DNA of 64,000 nt from Corynebacterium ulcerans (lineage in GTDB: Bacteria; Actinomycetota; Actinomycetes; Mycobacteriales; Mycobacteriaceae), in NCBI RefSeq assembly GCF_900187135.1, contig NZ_LT906443.1, forward strand, positions 1,426,001 through 1,490,000. The letters run 5' to 3'. Below the pieces are notes generated by a model that worked only from the letters and a program-made list of their open reading frames with translations, was not told the DNA's origin and searched no databases. The translations under genes and the position numbers were made by a program. Positions 16,706 to 26,391 of the stretch are shown here, one piece after another (within the stretch, counting starts at the first letter, position 1; each line of letters begins with the position of its first letter).

Positions 16706-18199
16706 CTAGCGCTTTTGGTACAATTTATTCTTTTGGAACTTGGGATCCGAAGTAACCAAGACACCAAGGTTGCGGAAGATTCCCTCATCCACAGAACCCA
16801 GGATCGTGGTGGTGTGCACGTCGCAGCCTCGCAAGTTCTTCAGCTGGTCAAGAGCCTTCTGTGCATTCTGATCCGTAGCTGCAGAAACAGAGAGGGCAAT
16901 CAAGACCTCATCCGTATGCAGACGGGGATTAGTACTGCCCAAATGATGTGTCTTCAACGTCTGAATCGGCTCAATAGCATCGGGGGAGAGGAGATGGACT
17001 TCATCATCAATCCCGGCCAATACTTTCAACGCGTTCAGCAACATGGAGGAGGAGCATCCCAGTAAATCTGACGTTGCCCCAGTGACTATCTGACCACTAG
17101 GAAGCTCAATGGCACATCCCGGAAGTGAAGTGCGCTCGGCAACGGCACGAGCAGGCTGCACCACAACACGCGCGTCAGACTTGATGCCAGCTTTAGCCAT
17201 AACAACTGCAGCACGATCCGACTGTATGGAATCTGACCCCATGCGAGCTTCATCCACGAGTGCCTTGAAATAGCGTCGAATGATTTCCTGCTCAGAGGCT
17301 TCTCGGCATGCGTCATCATCAGAAATGCACTTACCCGCCATATTGACACCCATATCCGTGGGTGACTCATAGGGGCTCTTGCCTAGTAGCCGTTCCAACA
17401 GCGTCTTAAGCAGAGGGAAAGCTTCCACATCACGGTTGTAGTTGACGGTTTGCTCGCCGTAGGCGGCAAGGTGGAAAGGATCAATGATGTTGGCATCGTT
17501 GAGATCTACCGTGGCGGCCTCGTAGGCCAGGTTAACGGGGTGTTCCAGAGGGAGGTTCCAAATTGGGAAAGTTTCAAATTTGGCATAGCCAGCCTGAACG
17601 CCACGCTTATGCTCGTGATACACCTGCGAAAGGCACGTCGCAAGCTTTCCCGATCCAGGCCCCGGCGCGGTAACAACAACCAAGTCCCGTGTGGTGTCCG
17701 CATACTCGTTGAGTCCGAATCCTTCTTCGGAGACGATGCGGTCCGTGTCCATCGGATAGCCGGGAATAACCCGGTGCTTGGATACCTTGATTCCCAAACG
17801 CTCCAGACGCTCAATAAAGGCTAGGGCGAGACGGTTTCCGTCTTCTAATTGAGTGAGTACCACATGCTCAGCCAAGAAGCCACGGTCCCGGAAAACGTCT
17901 ACGAGCCGCAGGACATCTTCCTCGTAGGAAATACCGAGATCGGCACGAATTTTGTGGCGTTCCAGGTCTTTGGCATTGATACAGACAAGGATCTCTACTT
18001 CATCTTTGATGCGGTCAAGCATCGCGATCTTGTTGTCTGGAGTGAATCCCGGAAGGACACGGGAGGCGTGCATGTCGTCGAAAAGCTTGCCGCCCATCTC
18101 CAGATAGAGCTTCCCGCCGAGAGCTTCCCGCCGCTCCCTGATGTGCTGGGACTGCATCTCGATGTATTTTTCGCGGTCGAAGCCGATCCTATTAACCAT
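16706..18199 (-). CDS. DUF1846 family protein
   Basis: This 497-residue protein is a typical full-length DUF1846 member, a family found in Gram-positive bacteria with known structures but no settled function. Characteristic parts are the N-terminal [20 protein letters not shown], the central [20 protein letters not shown] segment that looks like a nucleotide-binding loop, [12 protein letters not shown], and the C-terminal [20 protein letters not shown]. No signal peptide or membrane segment is visible, so it should be cytoplasmic. The gene stands alone and is followed by a good terminator. The loop suggests a nucleotide-dependent enzyme, but I would not name a reaction. Confidence 0.88.
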   Translation of the reverse strand: MVNRIGFDREKYIEMQSQHIRERREALGGKLYLEMGGKLFDDMHASRVLPGFTPDNKIAMLDRIKDEVEILVCINAKDLERHKIRADLGISYEEDVLRLVDVFRDRGFLAEHVVLTQLEDGNRLALAFIERLERLGIKVSKHRVIPGYPMDTDRIVSEEGFGLNEYADTTRDLVVVTAPGPGSGKLATCLSQVYHEHKRGVQAGYAKFETFPIWNLPLEHPVNLAYEAATVDLNDANIIDPFHLAAYGEQTVNYNRDVEAFPLLKTLLERLLGKSPYESPTDMGVNMAGKCISDDDACREASEQEIIRRYFKALVDEARMGSDSIQSDRAAVVMAKAGIKSDARVVVQPARAVAERTSLPGCAIELPSGQIVTGATSDLLGCSSSMLLNALKVLAGIDDEVHLLSPDAIEPIQTLKTHHLGSTNPRLHTDEVLIALSVSAATDQNAQKALDQLKNLRGCDVHTTTILGSVDEGIFRNLGVLVTSDPKFQKNKLYQKR

Positions 18200-18392
18200 G
18201 GAACCTCATCGTAGCAAGCCCATAAACTCTGCCGCGATTCCGGCAGGTCATTCGAGTTATCCTCACGTTTTAATTCACACGCTAAAGGTCTTGTCGTGGC
18301 CCGATATCTCACACGACCTCACGCGAGACCTTCAACGCTTTCTGTGACTGTGTTCCACCGGGATTTCCCAGTATGGAACTGGTGCGGCAAAA

Positions 18393-18572
18393 CTAGGTCA
18401 GATCTTTCAGTTTTGCCCCTGCGGCGGCACGCTGTACGGCTTCCGTCCCTTTAATGGCACTTGCTTTAGATTCGTACGCCTCGCCGCTAGCAACGATCTC
18501 GCCGTTTCCTGCCTTCAAGCGAAAGCGGAATTTACCGGCTCTGTCTTCATAAACTTCGAATGTTCCAGCCAT
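18393..18572 (-). CDS. Small DUF1508 (YegP-type) protein
   Basis: The 59-residue protein is a single DUF1508 unit: FEVYEDRAGKFRFRLKAGNG, then EIVASGEAYESKASAIKG, then a short helix. Proteins such as E. coli YegP have two copies. The function is unknown. A longer frame exists, but GAAAGG lies nine bases before the ATG at 18572 and directly abuts the ATG at 18581, so the shorter start is preferred. The gene is monocistronic. Confidence 0.82.
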   Translation of the reverse strand: MAGTFEVYEDRAGKFRFRLKAGNGEIVASGEAYESKASAIKGTEAVQRAAAGAKLKDLT

Positions 18573-18733
18573 GGGGGTCATCCTTTCAGTATGCGCAAGG
18601 TGCGAATAACTGAATTGTCCCACGTTAGACCCTATAAAAAACCCTTCTCAGCAAAAGACTATCTTTCATTTATCCTTTATAAAACCAGGTAGCCCCCGAT
18701 ATAAGAAAATAATCTCTTCCCCACATCTCAACG

Positions 18734-19840
18734 TTAGCTCAAGCGATTGGAACGCTCGACCAATTCATCCCACGATGCATAGGGGAGGGTGAGCCAGGTA
18801 AAGGCCAAAGCCCGCATACGCACTGTTGCCACTTGGGATTCTCCTAAAATTTCGCCCTTGACATCGTCACCACCCGCCAAGGCCTCGCGTTGCGTCAGCG
18901 CAAGCCGATCCAAGGTGCTGATGTATTCATGCGCCGTACAGATCTCTTCCAGAGTTCGGTAGCTAGCCGACCGATACAGCTCCTCGAGAGAACGAGCGAG
19001 GAGCCGCTTAGGGACAAACAAAGCCTTAGGATTCACCAGATTAACGGGGTGTGCATGAGCAGTGCCGATACGATCCTTGGGAATATCTTCATCACCAAGC
19101 AACCCCACGCACCACGCCAGAGTTTCCACCACGATCGCCTGATCCAGGACCTCTGCCACCGCCATCATTCCCGAGTGTCGCTGCTCTCTATCAAGCGGAG
19201 CAATACGAGAAAAGAGCTCAAAAAGACGTTGTTCAGAATCGGTGAGCGTGACCAAAGCCAAATCATAGCGGTCCGCCATTGCCTGTATGTCGGGATTCTT
19301 TCCTCGCCAGAGTTCCCTCGCGATATCTACGAGCACAGCAAGACACACAATGCGATCAACAACATCACTAGCCGCCGGCAGTAGCATTTCTGCCACATCC
19401 GGAACCGGAATCGCAGAAAAATCCACCAAGAACCCCTGCTTAGACAGAGTATTTCTAATAGATTGTGCACGATCTAATGCACGGGCGTTAAGGATTGCCG
19501 CAGGGGCCTCTCCGGCGAGAATGTTGCGGCGGCGGACGTCGTAAAGCTCTCCCTGCTCATCCAAGAACAAGACGCTTGCTCCGGCCGCCCACGATTCGGC
19601 ATTGTCGGGGAAATCCTCAAAATCATAACGAGTAAGGCTCCGCCCCAACTGGCTCATATAGCGTCGCATGGCAAAAGGATCGATAGCCGGGTCGTCCGCA
19701 ATGCGTTGATTGAGATTGCCCGCCGCGCTAAGAAACTCCTCACGCAATGCCCGCGACTCCGGAGTTCCTGCATACAGCGGACGCGGTTCAGGCCCACCAG
19801 ACAGGGGAGTGTTCTGCGCAGAATAAGCAATGAATTTCAT
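18734..19840 (-). CDS. DUF4272-like protein of unknown function
   Basis: The product has about 368 residues and no signal peptide. The middle resembles DUF4272: RAQSIRNTLSKQGFLVDFSA, then a helix-rich segment with DRIVCLAVLVDIARELW, and a conserved EVLDQAIVVETLAWCVGLLG region. The function is unknown. A start at 19870 is open, but the ATG at 19840 is preceded by GAGGAAC and gives the sequence MKFIAYSAQ. The neighbours are unrelated single genes, so context does not help. Confidence 0.65.
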   Translation of the reverse strand: MKFIAYSAQNTPLSGGPEPRPLYAGTPESRALREEFLSAAGNLNQRIADDPAIDPFAMRRYMSQLGRSLTRYDFEDFPDNAESWAAGASVLFLDEQGELYDVRRRNILAGEAPAAILNARALDRAQSIRNTLSKQGFLVDFSAIPVPDVAEMLLPAASDVVDRIVCLAVLVDIARELWRGKNPDIQAMADRYDLALVTLTDSEQRLFELFSRIAPLDREQRHSGMMAVAEVLDQAIVVETLAWCVGLLGDEDIPKDRIGTAHAHPVNLVNPKALFVPKRLLARSLEELYRSASYRTLEEICTAHEYISTLDRLALTQREALAGGDDVKGEILGESQVATVRMRALAFTWLTLPYASWDELVERSNRLS

Positions 19841-19938
19841 AAGTTCCTCAGAAGCGGGGCGATAACGCACGGGGACAGTGGCAACATAAGGATTCTAGCC
19901 ACTGTCCACTGCTTGCCGCTGCCACGAGGAGCGAACCA

Positions 19939-20829
19939 CTATAGCCCCATAGTCGCTTTTGTTCGCTCCAGAATATCCAGACGCTCAGAGACACTGCTGG
20001 TTGGTGGAACTTGTACCTTGACTCCGTAGTAGGAAGCATGGCCCCGCGCAGCTTCCACACATTCGACGACCCTCTCAGGAGTCAGCCAGGAGATCGGCTC
20101 GGTCTCCGCTAGTGGCAGGTGAGTATCTGCCCAGCCGGGCCCATAAACGCTATCTTCCCCGCCAGCACCTGAGATCATCACGCCCCCAAGTACTCCAGCG
20201 GCAACAAGCTTTTCGACGTGCTCACGTGGCCGTCCAGCATCTCGACTTTCAATGACGCTACGTCCCCAGTTCACGGTTACCTTGAGTCCCAGCTCCTGAG
20301 CAACGCGAGCCTCTGCCTCAATATCCAAGAAACGCTTCTCTCCGGGATACTCCGGCACATACGCGTCACAGTGCTCGATCACCAGCTCCAGTCCCAACCC
20401 GCGATCTGTGAGTTCCCTCAGCGACTGGGCAAACATGTCCTCTTGAGCAGTCACAGAAGGTGCAGAATGTACATGAAGCGTGGATATGGTTCGTTGACCA
20501 GTGAGATCATTGAGCTGATGTGCTTTCTCCACGGCTAGCAGTACATGGTCAATAGCCGCTTGCCTTCCTGCAGGATCAGAAGAGCCAAGTCCAAAAGTGG
20601 GGGAGGAACCTAGACTCTGCATGGTTCCTGGAATCAACGTGAGAACTGAATCCTCAAACCTATGGGCAAAATGTTCCGCCTGCCATTCAATGGGATCAAA
20701 GAGGTCCTCACGGAACGGGATTTCCAGAGCATCTGCGATTCCGCGCTCCGCCAGCCCTGCGTAAAACTGCTCTTGTTCCTGTCTCGCGGAGGGCACTGCT
20801 GCATAGGCGCCGACTAAGAAGCGACGCAT
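19939..20829 (-). CDS. DUF4862-like TIM-barrel protein
   Basis: The product has about 296 residues. It starts with RRFLVGAYAAVPSA and carries repeated strand-helix units such as ISTLHVHSAPS, LELVIEHCDAY, LKVTVNWGRSVIES and GGVMISGAGG. This pattern suggests a TIM barrel of the sugar-phosphate isomerase-like type, with His, Glu and Asp residues at strand ends. It resembles the DUF4862 family, whose function I do not know. An upstream ATG (20847) is open, but GAGGAAACC immediately before the ATG at 20829 supports the shorter form. It is monocistronic. Confidence 0.6.
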   Translation of the reverse strand: MRRFLVGAYAAVPSARQEQEQFYAGLAERGIADALEIPFREDLFDPIEWQAEHFAHRFEDSVLTLIPGTMQSLGSSPTFGLGSSDPAGRQAAIDHVLLAVEKAHQLNDLTGQRTISTLHVHSAPSVTAQEDMFAQSLRELTDRGLGLELVIEHCDAYVPEYPGEKRFLDIEAEARVAQELGLKVTVNWGRSVIESRDAGRPREHVEKLVAAGVLGGVMISGAGGEDSVYGPGWADTHLPLAETEPISWLTPERVVECVEAARGHASYYGVKVQVPPTSSVSERLDILERTKATMGL

Positions 20830-20941
20830 GGTTTCCTCGATTGCCATACCCGCATTTTAGTTCACAAACCCTAGACGTAGGACGTCTGATGTTAACTTTT
20901 TTAGAGATGATTACCACGCTCAGAGGCCGCATCGCAGCCAC

Positions 20942-20991
20942 GAAATGAGGGACTGCACCAACCACACACGGTCGGCACAGCCCCTCATTTA
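20942..20991. terminator. Possible terminator hairpin after the symporter gene
   Basis: AAATGAGGGACTG at 20944-20956 can pair with CAGCCCCTCATTT at 20978-20990 with one mismatch. It lies just beyond the stop of the dicarboxylate symporter gene. There is no strong T-tract on the minus strand. Confidence 0.4.
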
Positions 20992-21007
20992 GCAGAAGAG
21001 ATTGTGT

Positions 21008-22318
21008 TTAATTCTTCTTAGTTGAATCCACTCCGGAAGCAGACACAGATACATTGTTATCTGCAGTCTCTTCCGATTCTTTTGCGTCGATGCCTGCAAT
21101 AGCTGCAGCAAGACCAAGGTCATCAGCATCATCCAGATCGTGGCGAGAAATGGATCCCTTTGCAAACTTATCCACCACCATCGCAATAGCGCCATCGCCC
21201 GTGACGTTACAGGCGGTACCAAAGGAATCGATAGCGATATAAGCAGCGATCATGAGTGCCACCTGATCGTCGTTAAAGCCAAGGCTTGAGGACAAGAGGC
21301 CGACAGCAGCCATGATTGCGCCGCCGGGAACGCCTGGCGCGGCAACCATCGTAACGCCCAACATCAAAATGAATCCGAGTGCGGTTGCCAAAGGAATATC
21401 CATGCCATCCATGAACATGATGGCAAACGCAAACAAGGTAATTTTCATCATCGAACCGGACAGGTGGATCGTTGCGCACAACGGAATCACAAAGCCGGCT
21501 ACAGACTTGCTCACGCCATTTTTCAGAGCAGACTCATAGGTCACGGGGATTGTTGCAGCAGACGACGACGTCCCTAGGGCCGTAAAATAAGCCGGCATCA
21601 TGTTCTTAAGGGAGGCCAGTGGATTCTTGCCAGCGACAGCTCCCGCAAAGAGGAACTGCAGAACAAGAAGCACAAAGCTCATAAAGATCGCCAGAACCAA
21701 GACTTTGGCAAAAGCAGTAAGGACATCGGCAAGGTTTCCGTTCATTCCCAAGGAGAGGAACATGCCAAAGATATAAATGGGCAACAGTGGAACGATAAAG
21801 GAGGAGATAACCTTCATCACCACCCGGCGCAGATCTGCAACACCGGAATAAAGCGTGTCAGACTTAACCGTTGTCATGGCCACACCCACCACAAAGGCGA
21901 GAATCAAGGCGGTCATCACAGCCATCGGGGCAGGCATTTCCACACTGATATAAGGAGCTAGCGCACCTTCTTCAATATCAGCCGCGTGAACATTTTGCTG
22001 CCCAGCCAAAAGCTTTGGATAAATCGAGTTGGCCACACCCCAGGAAATTAGACCAGAGATCAGTGCAGAACAATAAGCAATGCCGGTTGTAATCGCTAGC
22101 CACTTACCAGCACCTCGACCAAGGCCGGCAATGGCGGGAGTAATGAGCGAGAAGATCAAAACCGGGATAAAGAATCCCAGGAAGTTTCCGAAGAGACCAT
22201 TGAAGGTTACAAAGATCCGGGCTAACCCATCAGGAAAGAAAAAGCTGCACACAATGCCCAGGATGATCGCCACGATGATCCTGAACAGCAGCGAGGAAGA
22301 AAGACGCTTTATGTTCAT
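21008..22318 (-). CDS. Dicarboxylate/amino-acid:cation symporter (DAACS family)
   Basis: The 436-residue membrane protein belongs to the glutamate/aspartate/C4-dicarboxylate symporter family. It has the serine-rich re-entrant loop (FTALGTSSSAATIPVT), the VAAPGVPGGAIMAAV second loop, and the cation/substrate helix with SFGTACNVTGDGAIAMVVDK. About eight membrane segments are visible, and a hydrophilic, acidic C-terminal tail of about 45 residues follows. These features favour a Na+- or H+-coupled transporter; the TIPVTYESA stretch suggests a Ser/Thr or dicarboxylate carrier, but this is not decisive. The gene is monocistronic, and more than 500 bases separate it from crtB. Confidence 0.87.
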   Translation of the reverse strand: MNIKRLSSSLLFRIIVAIILGIVCSFFFPDGLARIFVTFNGLFGNFLGFFIPVLIFSLITPAIAGLGRGAGKWLAITTGIAYCSALISGLISWGVANSIYPKLLAGQQNVHAADIEEGALAPYISVEMPAPMAVMTALILAFVVGVAMTTVKSDTLYSGVADLRRVVMKVISSFIVPLLPIYIFGMFLSLGMNGNLADVLTAFAKVLVLAIFMSFVLLVLQFLFAGAVAGKNPLASLKNMMPAYFTALGTSSSAATIPVTYESALKNGVSKSVAGFVIPLCATIHLSGSMMKITLFAFAIMFMDGMDIPLATALGFILMLGVTMVAAPGVPGGAIMAAVGLLSSSLGFNDDQVALMIAAYIAIDSFGTACNVTGDGAIAMVVDKFAKGSISRHDLDDADDLGLAAAIAGIDAKESEETADNNVSVSASGVDSTKKN

Positions 22319-22836
22319 TAGTTTGCCTACACTATGGAAGGAGGTACGAGGGACATACTGTTCCCTGCGCGACTGGCATGCCGCCTGGGTTGTGAACTAA
22401 CTTACGCGGTTACCAGCGGAATTCATATTTTCCATAGATCTCATATATCGGAATTTTTTGTCGGTGTTCCAGCGGAAAAGTATATATAGGCCCACGACCT
22501 GCCCCTTTTGTGCAATACTTTTTAAAATCCCGTAGCGTATCGACTATTATTTTCCAGCCTTCAATTATGTTTCACGTGAAACACGGTCTCCTGCCGCCCC
22601 CTAGAAGAGGGAAGAGGTAAGGGCCGAGAAAAACTCTCACAGTTGCCACCGCAGTCGCAATGCACGCACTACAGTCAATACATTAATGTGCGCCAGCTGC
22701 AACCAACGCCCTTAACCACCATCATGTACCGAATACGCGTACCGGGGTTCACATGCGAGACAAGAAAGCGCTATATCTTTTAATAAGACACCAGAGCAGA
22801 GAACCAAAGTTAGCGTTTCACAGGAAGGAGCCGTGT
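22319..22836. other. Intergenic region between symporter and crtB with a parS site
   Basis: No supported gene lies here. It must carry the divergent promoters of the symporter gene and crtB, and it contains a perfect parS at 22568-22583. Reading frames upstream of the crtB start lack a ribosome site. Confidence 0.6.
22568..22583. promoter_or_regulatory. parS site (perfect 16-mer)
   Basis: TGTTTCACGTGAAACA matches the full 16-base consensus ParB site as a perfect palindrome. It is intergenic, about 35 kb from dnaA. Confidence 0.93.
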
Positions 22837-23970
22837 ATGCCCCGTTGGCCCCTCCCAAAAAACCATCACCGTTTAAAGGTAGAAGCTTCCGCATCTCGCC
22901 GCCCGCAAGGCTCGGCTATAAAAACGGCTTTAGAGGCATTGGCAACTCTGACAAAGCTCCGAGGAGAGACCTCGGGGGAGAAAAAGGCGTCTCGTAACTC
23001 CACCCATAAAGCCCCCAATAAAACCTTAAGCAAGGAAACGACAGCTACCGCTTCGCTTGAAAACTTCGATCGCATGTCGATCAAAGCCGCCGAAAAAGTC
23101 ATTACGTCTTATTCCACCAGTTTCTCATTTGCCACCCACGTCCTTGAGCCAGAACTACGCACCGATATCCGAAATCTCTACGCCATGGTGCGCACTGCAG
23201 ATGAGATAGTCGACGGCACCGCTCACGCAGCCGGGCTCACCTCCGCACAAACCGCAAAGCTTCTCGCAGACTACGAACGTGAGGTGCTCCTAGCCCCCAC
23301 GCAGCGACTGCACGTAGATCCAGTCATGCATGCCTACGCCATCTCGGCCCGTCGGTGCCATTTCAAAGAAGAACATGTGCGTGCTTTTTTCGCTTCCATG
23401 CGCAGAGACGTCACCAGCCTTACATACGATGCCGACAAAGACTACCGCGACTACATCTATGGCTCCGCTGAGGTCATTGGCCTTATGTGTTTATCCGCTT
23501 TCCTGGTAAAACGTCCCAGCTCACCCTATCCGGAAGAGGCCCAAGCCACGCACCCTTACTCCCAGAAAGACCTCGACACAATGAGCGAAGGGGCACGCGC
23601 TTTAGGTGCAGCGTTTCAAAAGGTAAATTTTCTCCGCGATTGGCAGGAGGATGCGGCGCATTTGGGACGGCATTATTTTCCCGGCGCCCCTCACTACCTC
23701 ACCGACTCCTTCAAACACACAGTCATTGTAGATATTCGCGCCGATCTAGCAGCAGCTCTCCGAGCCATACCGCTCTTGCCGGGCTCCGCCACAGTGGGAG
23801 TAGCAGCAGCTGCAGAATTATTCACCGAATTGACCAATATCCTTGATGCCATGAGCGCAGCTGAGATCATGGAACGTCGCGCGAGCGTTCCTACCACCAC
23901 AAAAGCAAGAATCATGGCTCGTGCGCTTATCAAAGCCAGAAAGTTTCATCCGCTGGCGTATGACCGCTAA
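22837..23970 (+). CDS. crtB: Phytoene synthase with an extended N-terminus
   Basis: The protein condenses two geranylgeranyl diphosphates to phytoene. The catalytic core starts around residue 80: TSFSFATHVLEP, the first Mg-binding motif in MVRTADEIVDG, RRDVTSLTYDADKDYRDYIY, then the second motif in KVNFLRDWQEDAAHLGRHYF. From the ATG at 22837, preceded by AAGGAG, the protein has 377 residues, about 70 more than usual. The extra N-terminal part is rich in Lys, Thr and Ser and is probably disordered. The ATG at 23074 would give the usual length but has no ribosome site. It forms an operon with crtI. Confidence 0.85.
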   Translation: MPRWPLPKNHHRLKVEASASRRPQGSAIKTALEALATLTKLRGETSGEKKASRNSTHKAPNKTLSKETTATASLENFDRMSIKAAEKVITSYSTSFSFATHVLEPELRTDIRNLYAMVRTADEIVDGTAHAAGLTSAQTAKLLADYEREVLLAPTQRLHVDPVMHAYAISARRCHFKEEHVRAFFASMRRDVTSLTYDADKDYRDYIYGSAEVIGLMCLSAFLVKRPSSPYPEEAQATHPYSQKDLDTMSEGARALGAAFQKVNFLRDWQEDAAHLGRHYFPGAPHYLTDSFKHTVIVDIRADLAAALRAIPLLPGSATVGVAAAAELFTELTNILDAMSAAEIMERRASVPTTTKARIMARALIKARKFHPLAYDR

Positions 23971-24025
23971 TACATGTGTGCTTTTGCCTCGGAAGAGGAT
24001 CCCACCGTCTGATTGGAAAAAGACA

Positions 24026-25660
24026 ATGATGCCGAGTACATCCCCTAAGAAAGCCGTTGTTATCGGAGCGGGCGCCGCGGGTTTAGCCACCGCCGCTTTA
24101 TTGTCCTGCGAAGGCTACGAGGTAACAGTGGTGGAGAAAAACGAGGGGATCGGTGGGCGTGCTGGGGATCTCTGTGACAAAGGTTTCCGGTGGGACACCG
24201 GCCCGTCGTGGTACCTCATGCCCGATGCTTTTGAACATTTCTTCGCGCTGCTCGGCAGTACGGTTGAGCAGGAGTATGGGCTCGAAGATATGCAGCCAGC
24301 GTATCGACTTTTTGCAGAAACGCACCCCACCCAAGCCGCCGAGCGTATCGACGTCCCCAGCGACCCCATCACTCTAGCCAACTATTTTGAATCGATAGAA
24401 CCCGGCGCGGGAGAGATACTTAAGAAGTATCTTGCCAGCGCTAGCACTGTCTATCGCATCGCTGTGGAACGGTTTCTTTATACCAACTTCACATCTCTTG
24501 GCCCGTTGTTACACCGAGATGTTCTTGGCCGTCTCTCCATGTTGGCTAAACTACTCACGCAGTCTCTCCACGCGATGGTGAACGAGCGTTTTCAGGATCA
24601 TCGACTAAGGCAAATTTTGTCTTATCCAGCCGTCTTCCTGTCTTCTCGACCAGAGGAAACACCGTCGATGTATCACCTCATGAGTCATACCGACATAATC
24701 CAGGGAGTACGGTATCCGACTAAGGGTTTCACTGGTGTCATGGAGGCGATATATCGCCACGCGCTCATAAGAAATGCGCGTTTCCTTTTTAACACTGCCG
24801 TTTTAGAGATCACTACCAGCAACGTGCGCCGCCGCCTGCTACAACGGAAAAAGCTCGCCCGTACCACTGGAGTGTTAATTCGACACAGCGATGGTTCGAA
24901 AGAGCACCTTCGCGCAGACATTGTGGTGTCTTGTGCCGACCTGCATCACACTGAGACACAGCTGTTACCGCAACATCTTCGCAGTTATGATTCCGACTAT
25001 TTTTCTCGCCGCAATCCCGGCGTGGGCACGGTGGTGGTGTTAGCAGGAGTCACAGGGTCTTTGCCTCAGCTTAAGCATCACAATCTGTTTTTTAGTCGAA
25101 ACTGGACAACCGATTTTGATGCTGTTTTCCGCACCGACACCTCAGATGTGGCCTCGGAATCTATCTATGTATCCATGCCTTCCCACACAGACCCACACGT
25201 TGCACCACCGGGTCACGAGAATCTTTTTATTTTGATTCCTGTCTCCGCACAACTAGATATTGGGCATGGCAACACCTATGGGCATACTGAGTCCGAGTCC
25301 GTACGCGCTATTGCCGAGCATGCTATCGAATCTATTGCACACAAGGCTGGCATACCCGATTTATCCTCGCGAATCATTGTGCACAAAACAATTGGTCCTG
25401 CCGATTTTGCTGATCGTTACCATGCATGGCTTGGCGGTTCCATCGGTCCGGCACATACACTCAGGCAGTCTGCGTTCTTCCGAGGGCGCAATGTCTCTCA
25501 AAAGGTAAAAAATCTGTACTATGCGGGCGCGACTACCGTCCCTGGGGTTGGTATCCCGATGTGTCTTATATCGGCAGAAAACGTTATCAAGCGACTGCGG
25601 GGCGATACCAGCGCAGGGCCTCTGCCGGAGCCACTCAATCCACACCGTGCTTCGATATAA
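24026..25660 (+). CDS. crtI: Phytoene desaturase
   Basis: This FAD-dependent carotenoid desaturase, about 544 residues from this start, introduces double bases into phytoene on the way to lycopene-type carotenoids. The FAD fold is at the N-terminus (KAVVIGAGAAGLATAALLSC, then VVEKNEGIGGRAGDLCDKGF). The CrtI signature is near the C-terminus (NLYYAGATTVPGVGIPMCLI). Start choice is uncertain: the tandem ATG at 24026/24029 has only a weak GGAAAAAG site, while an ATG at 23960 overlaps the crtB stop and might be translationally coupled. No crtE, cyclase or crtEb gene follows, so the end product depends on genes elsewhere. Confidence 0.88.
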   Translation: MMPSTSPKKAVVIGAGAAGLATAALLSCEGYEVTVVEKNEGIGGRAGDLCDKGFRWDTGPSWYLMPDAFEHFFALLGSTVEQEYGLEDMQPAYRLFAETHPTQAAERIDVPSDPITLANYFESIEPGAGEILKKYLASASTVYRIAVERFLYTNFTSLGPLLHRDVLGRLSMLAKLLTQSLHAMVNERFQDHRLRQILSYPAVFLSSRPEETPSMYHLMSHTDIIQGVRYPTKGFTGVMEAIYRHALIRNARFLFNTAVLEITTSNVRRRLLQRKKLARTTGVLIRHSDGSKEHLRADIVVSCADLHHTETQLLPQHLRSYDSDYFSRRNPGVGTVVVLAGVTGSLPQLKHHNLFFSRNWTTDFDAVFRTDTSDVASESIYVSMPSHTDPHVAPPGHENLFILIPVSAQLDIGHGNTYGHTESESVRAIAEHAIESIAHKAGIPDLSSRIIVHKTIGPADFADRYHAWLGGSIGPAHTLRQSAFFRGRNVSQKVKNLYYAGATTVPGVGIPMCLISAENVIKRLRGDTSAGPLPEPLNPHRASI

Positions 25661-25711
25661 AATCCACCTAGTTATTTAGTTGATAAGCAAACCCGGACTA
25701 CAGTGATCGGC

Positions 25712-26185
25712 ATGACTGTCGTCGGCACGCTTTTGGCTATCGTAGCTATTGCTCTTATCATCATCGGCGCCTTGGCATGGGCTCGCCGCCTCCCCGGAAA
25801 CTCTTATGTGGGAATCCGGGTACCTGAGGTGCGTAAATCTCAAGAGCTGTGGACCACCGCGCATCACGTCGCTGGCCCCTTGTGGGTCGTCGGTGGCATT
25901 GCTGTTGGTATCGCTGCATCACTGTGTTTTGCCCCCTCCGGGTGGTTACATCTGATGTCCATCGTCGCGGTGCTCGCGGGCATAATGTTTGTGAGTATTG
26001 GAGCTAATGTGGGCGCGCGCGCTGCATCGCTTCTCGACGCCCAAGCGGACGTCACAGCGGCTTCAGAATCCACGTGCTGTAGTGCCGGGGGAGCTGAGGA
26101 GGCAGACGATGAGGGGCAGGCGTCGACAAGCTTTACCCCCGATCTGGAAGCATTACGACGTGCAGCGCAGGCATCCGATAACTGA
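25712..26185 (+). CDS. SdpI/YfhL-like small membrane protein
   Basis: The protein has about 157 residues and three hydrophobic segments (about residues 1-23, 52-75 and 80-100) followed by an acidic cytoplasmic tail containing adjacent cysteines (STCCSAG). The segment LPGNSYVGIRVPEVRKSQELW between helices 1 and 2 is typical of the SdpI family, named for the Bacillus immunity protein against the toxin SdpC. A general membrane role is likely, and immunity is not implied. No strong ribosome site is seen; a GTG nine bases earlier is an alternative start. The gene ends just before the trp promoter. Confidence 0.65.
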   Translation: MTVVGTLLAIVAIALIIIGALAWARRLPGNSYVGIRVPEVRKSQELWTTAHHVAGPLWVVGGIAVGIAASLCFAPSGWLHLMSIVAVLAGIMFVSIGANVGARAASLLDAQADVTAASESTCCSAGGAEEADDEGQASTSFTPDLEALRRAAQASDN

Positions 26186-26191
26186 TTGCCC

Positions 26192-26220
26192 TTGCGCTCA
26201 TGCACGCTCATGCGTATGGT
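26192..26220 (+). promoter_or_regulatory. Promoter of the first trp leader
   Basis: TTGCGC (26192-26197) and TATGGT (26215-26220) are spaced by 17 bases and fit a housekeeping promoter. Transcription would start around 26227, at or just before the leader peptide ATG (26229), so the leader may be leaderless. The 13 bases CCCTTGCGCTCAT (26189-26201) recur before the second trp leader. Confidence 0.6.
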
Positions 26221-26228
26221 TCATTTTT

Positions 26229-26267
26229 ATGAAGAACATGAATGCACAGTGGTGGTGGCTCGCATAG
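26229..26267 (+). CDS. trpL: trp leader peptide 1
   Basis: The 12-residue peptide MKNMNAQWWWLA has three consecutive tryptophan codons just before its stop, as in known trp leader peptides. Its end overlaps the first arm of the attenuator. Translation should stall at the Trp codons when charged tRNA-Trp is scarce and so allow trpEGDCF transcription. An internal ATG at 26238 is an alternative start with a GAAG sequence upstream. Confidence 0.9.
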   Translation: MKNMNAQWWWLA

Positions 26268-26328
26268 CAGCGAGCTACTAAATTGTGCATCCCACAGCTC
26301 GCTTGAAGACTCCCAAGCGGGCTTTTTT
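26257..26328 (+). terminator. trp attenuator 1 (before trpE)
   Basis: Four arms are visible. Arm 1, GCTCGC (26258-26263), pairs with arm 2, GCGAGC (26270-26275). Arm 2 extended to GCGAGCT pairs exactly with arm 3, AGCTCGC (26296-26302), as antiterminator. Arm 3, GCTCGCTTG (26297-26305), pairs with arm 4, CAAGCGGGC (26314-26322), with one wobble, followed by six T residues, as terminator. Together with the Trp-rich leader peptide this is a classical ribosome-mediated attenuator. Confidence 0.9.
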
Positions 26329-26391
26329 GTATCTATAAGTTTTCAGCCACAAAGCCCGCAGCGGGAAAATCCCGACAAACGCAAAGGCACT

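Noticed and set aside
16553..17065. A 170-codon open frame opposite the end of the DUF1846 gene
   Set aside because: It crosses the terminator and runs antisense to a conserved protein.
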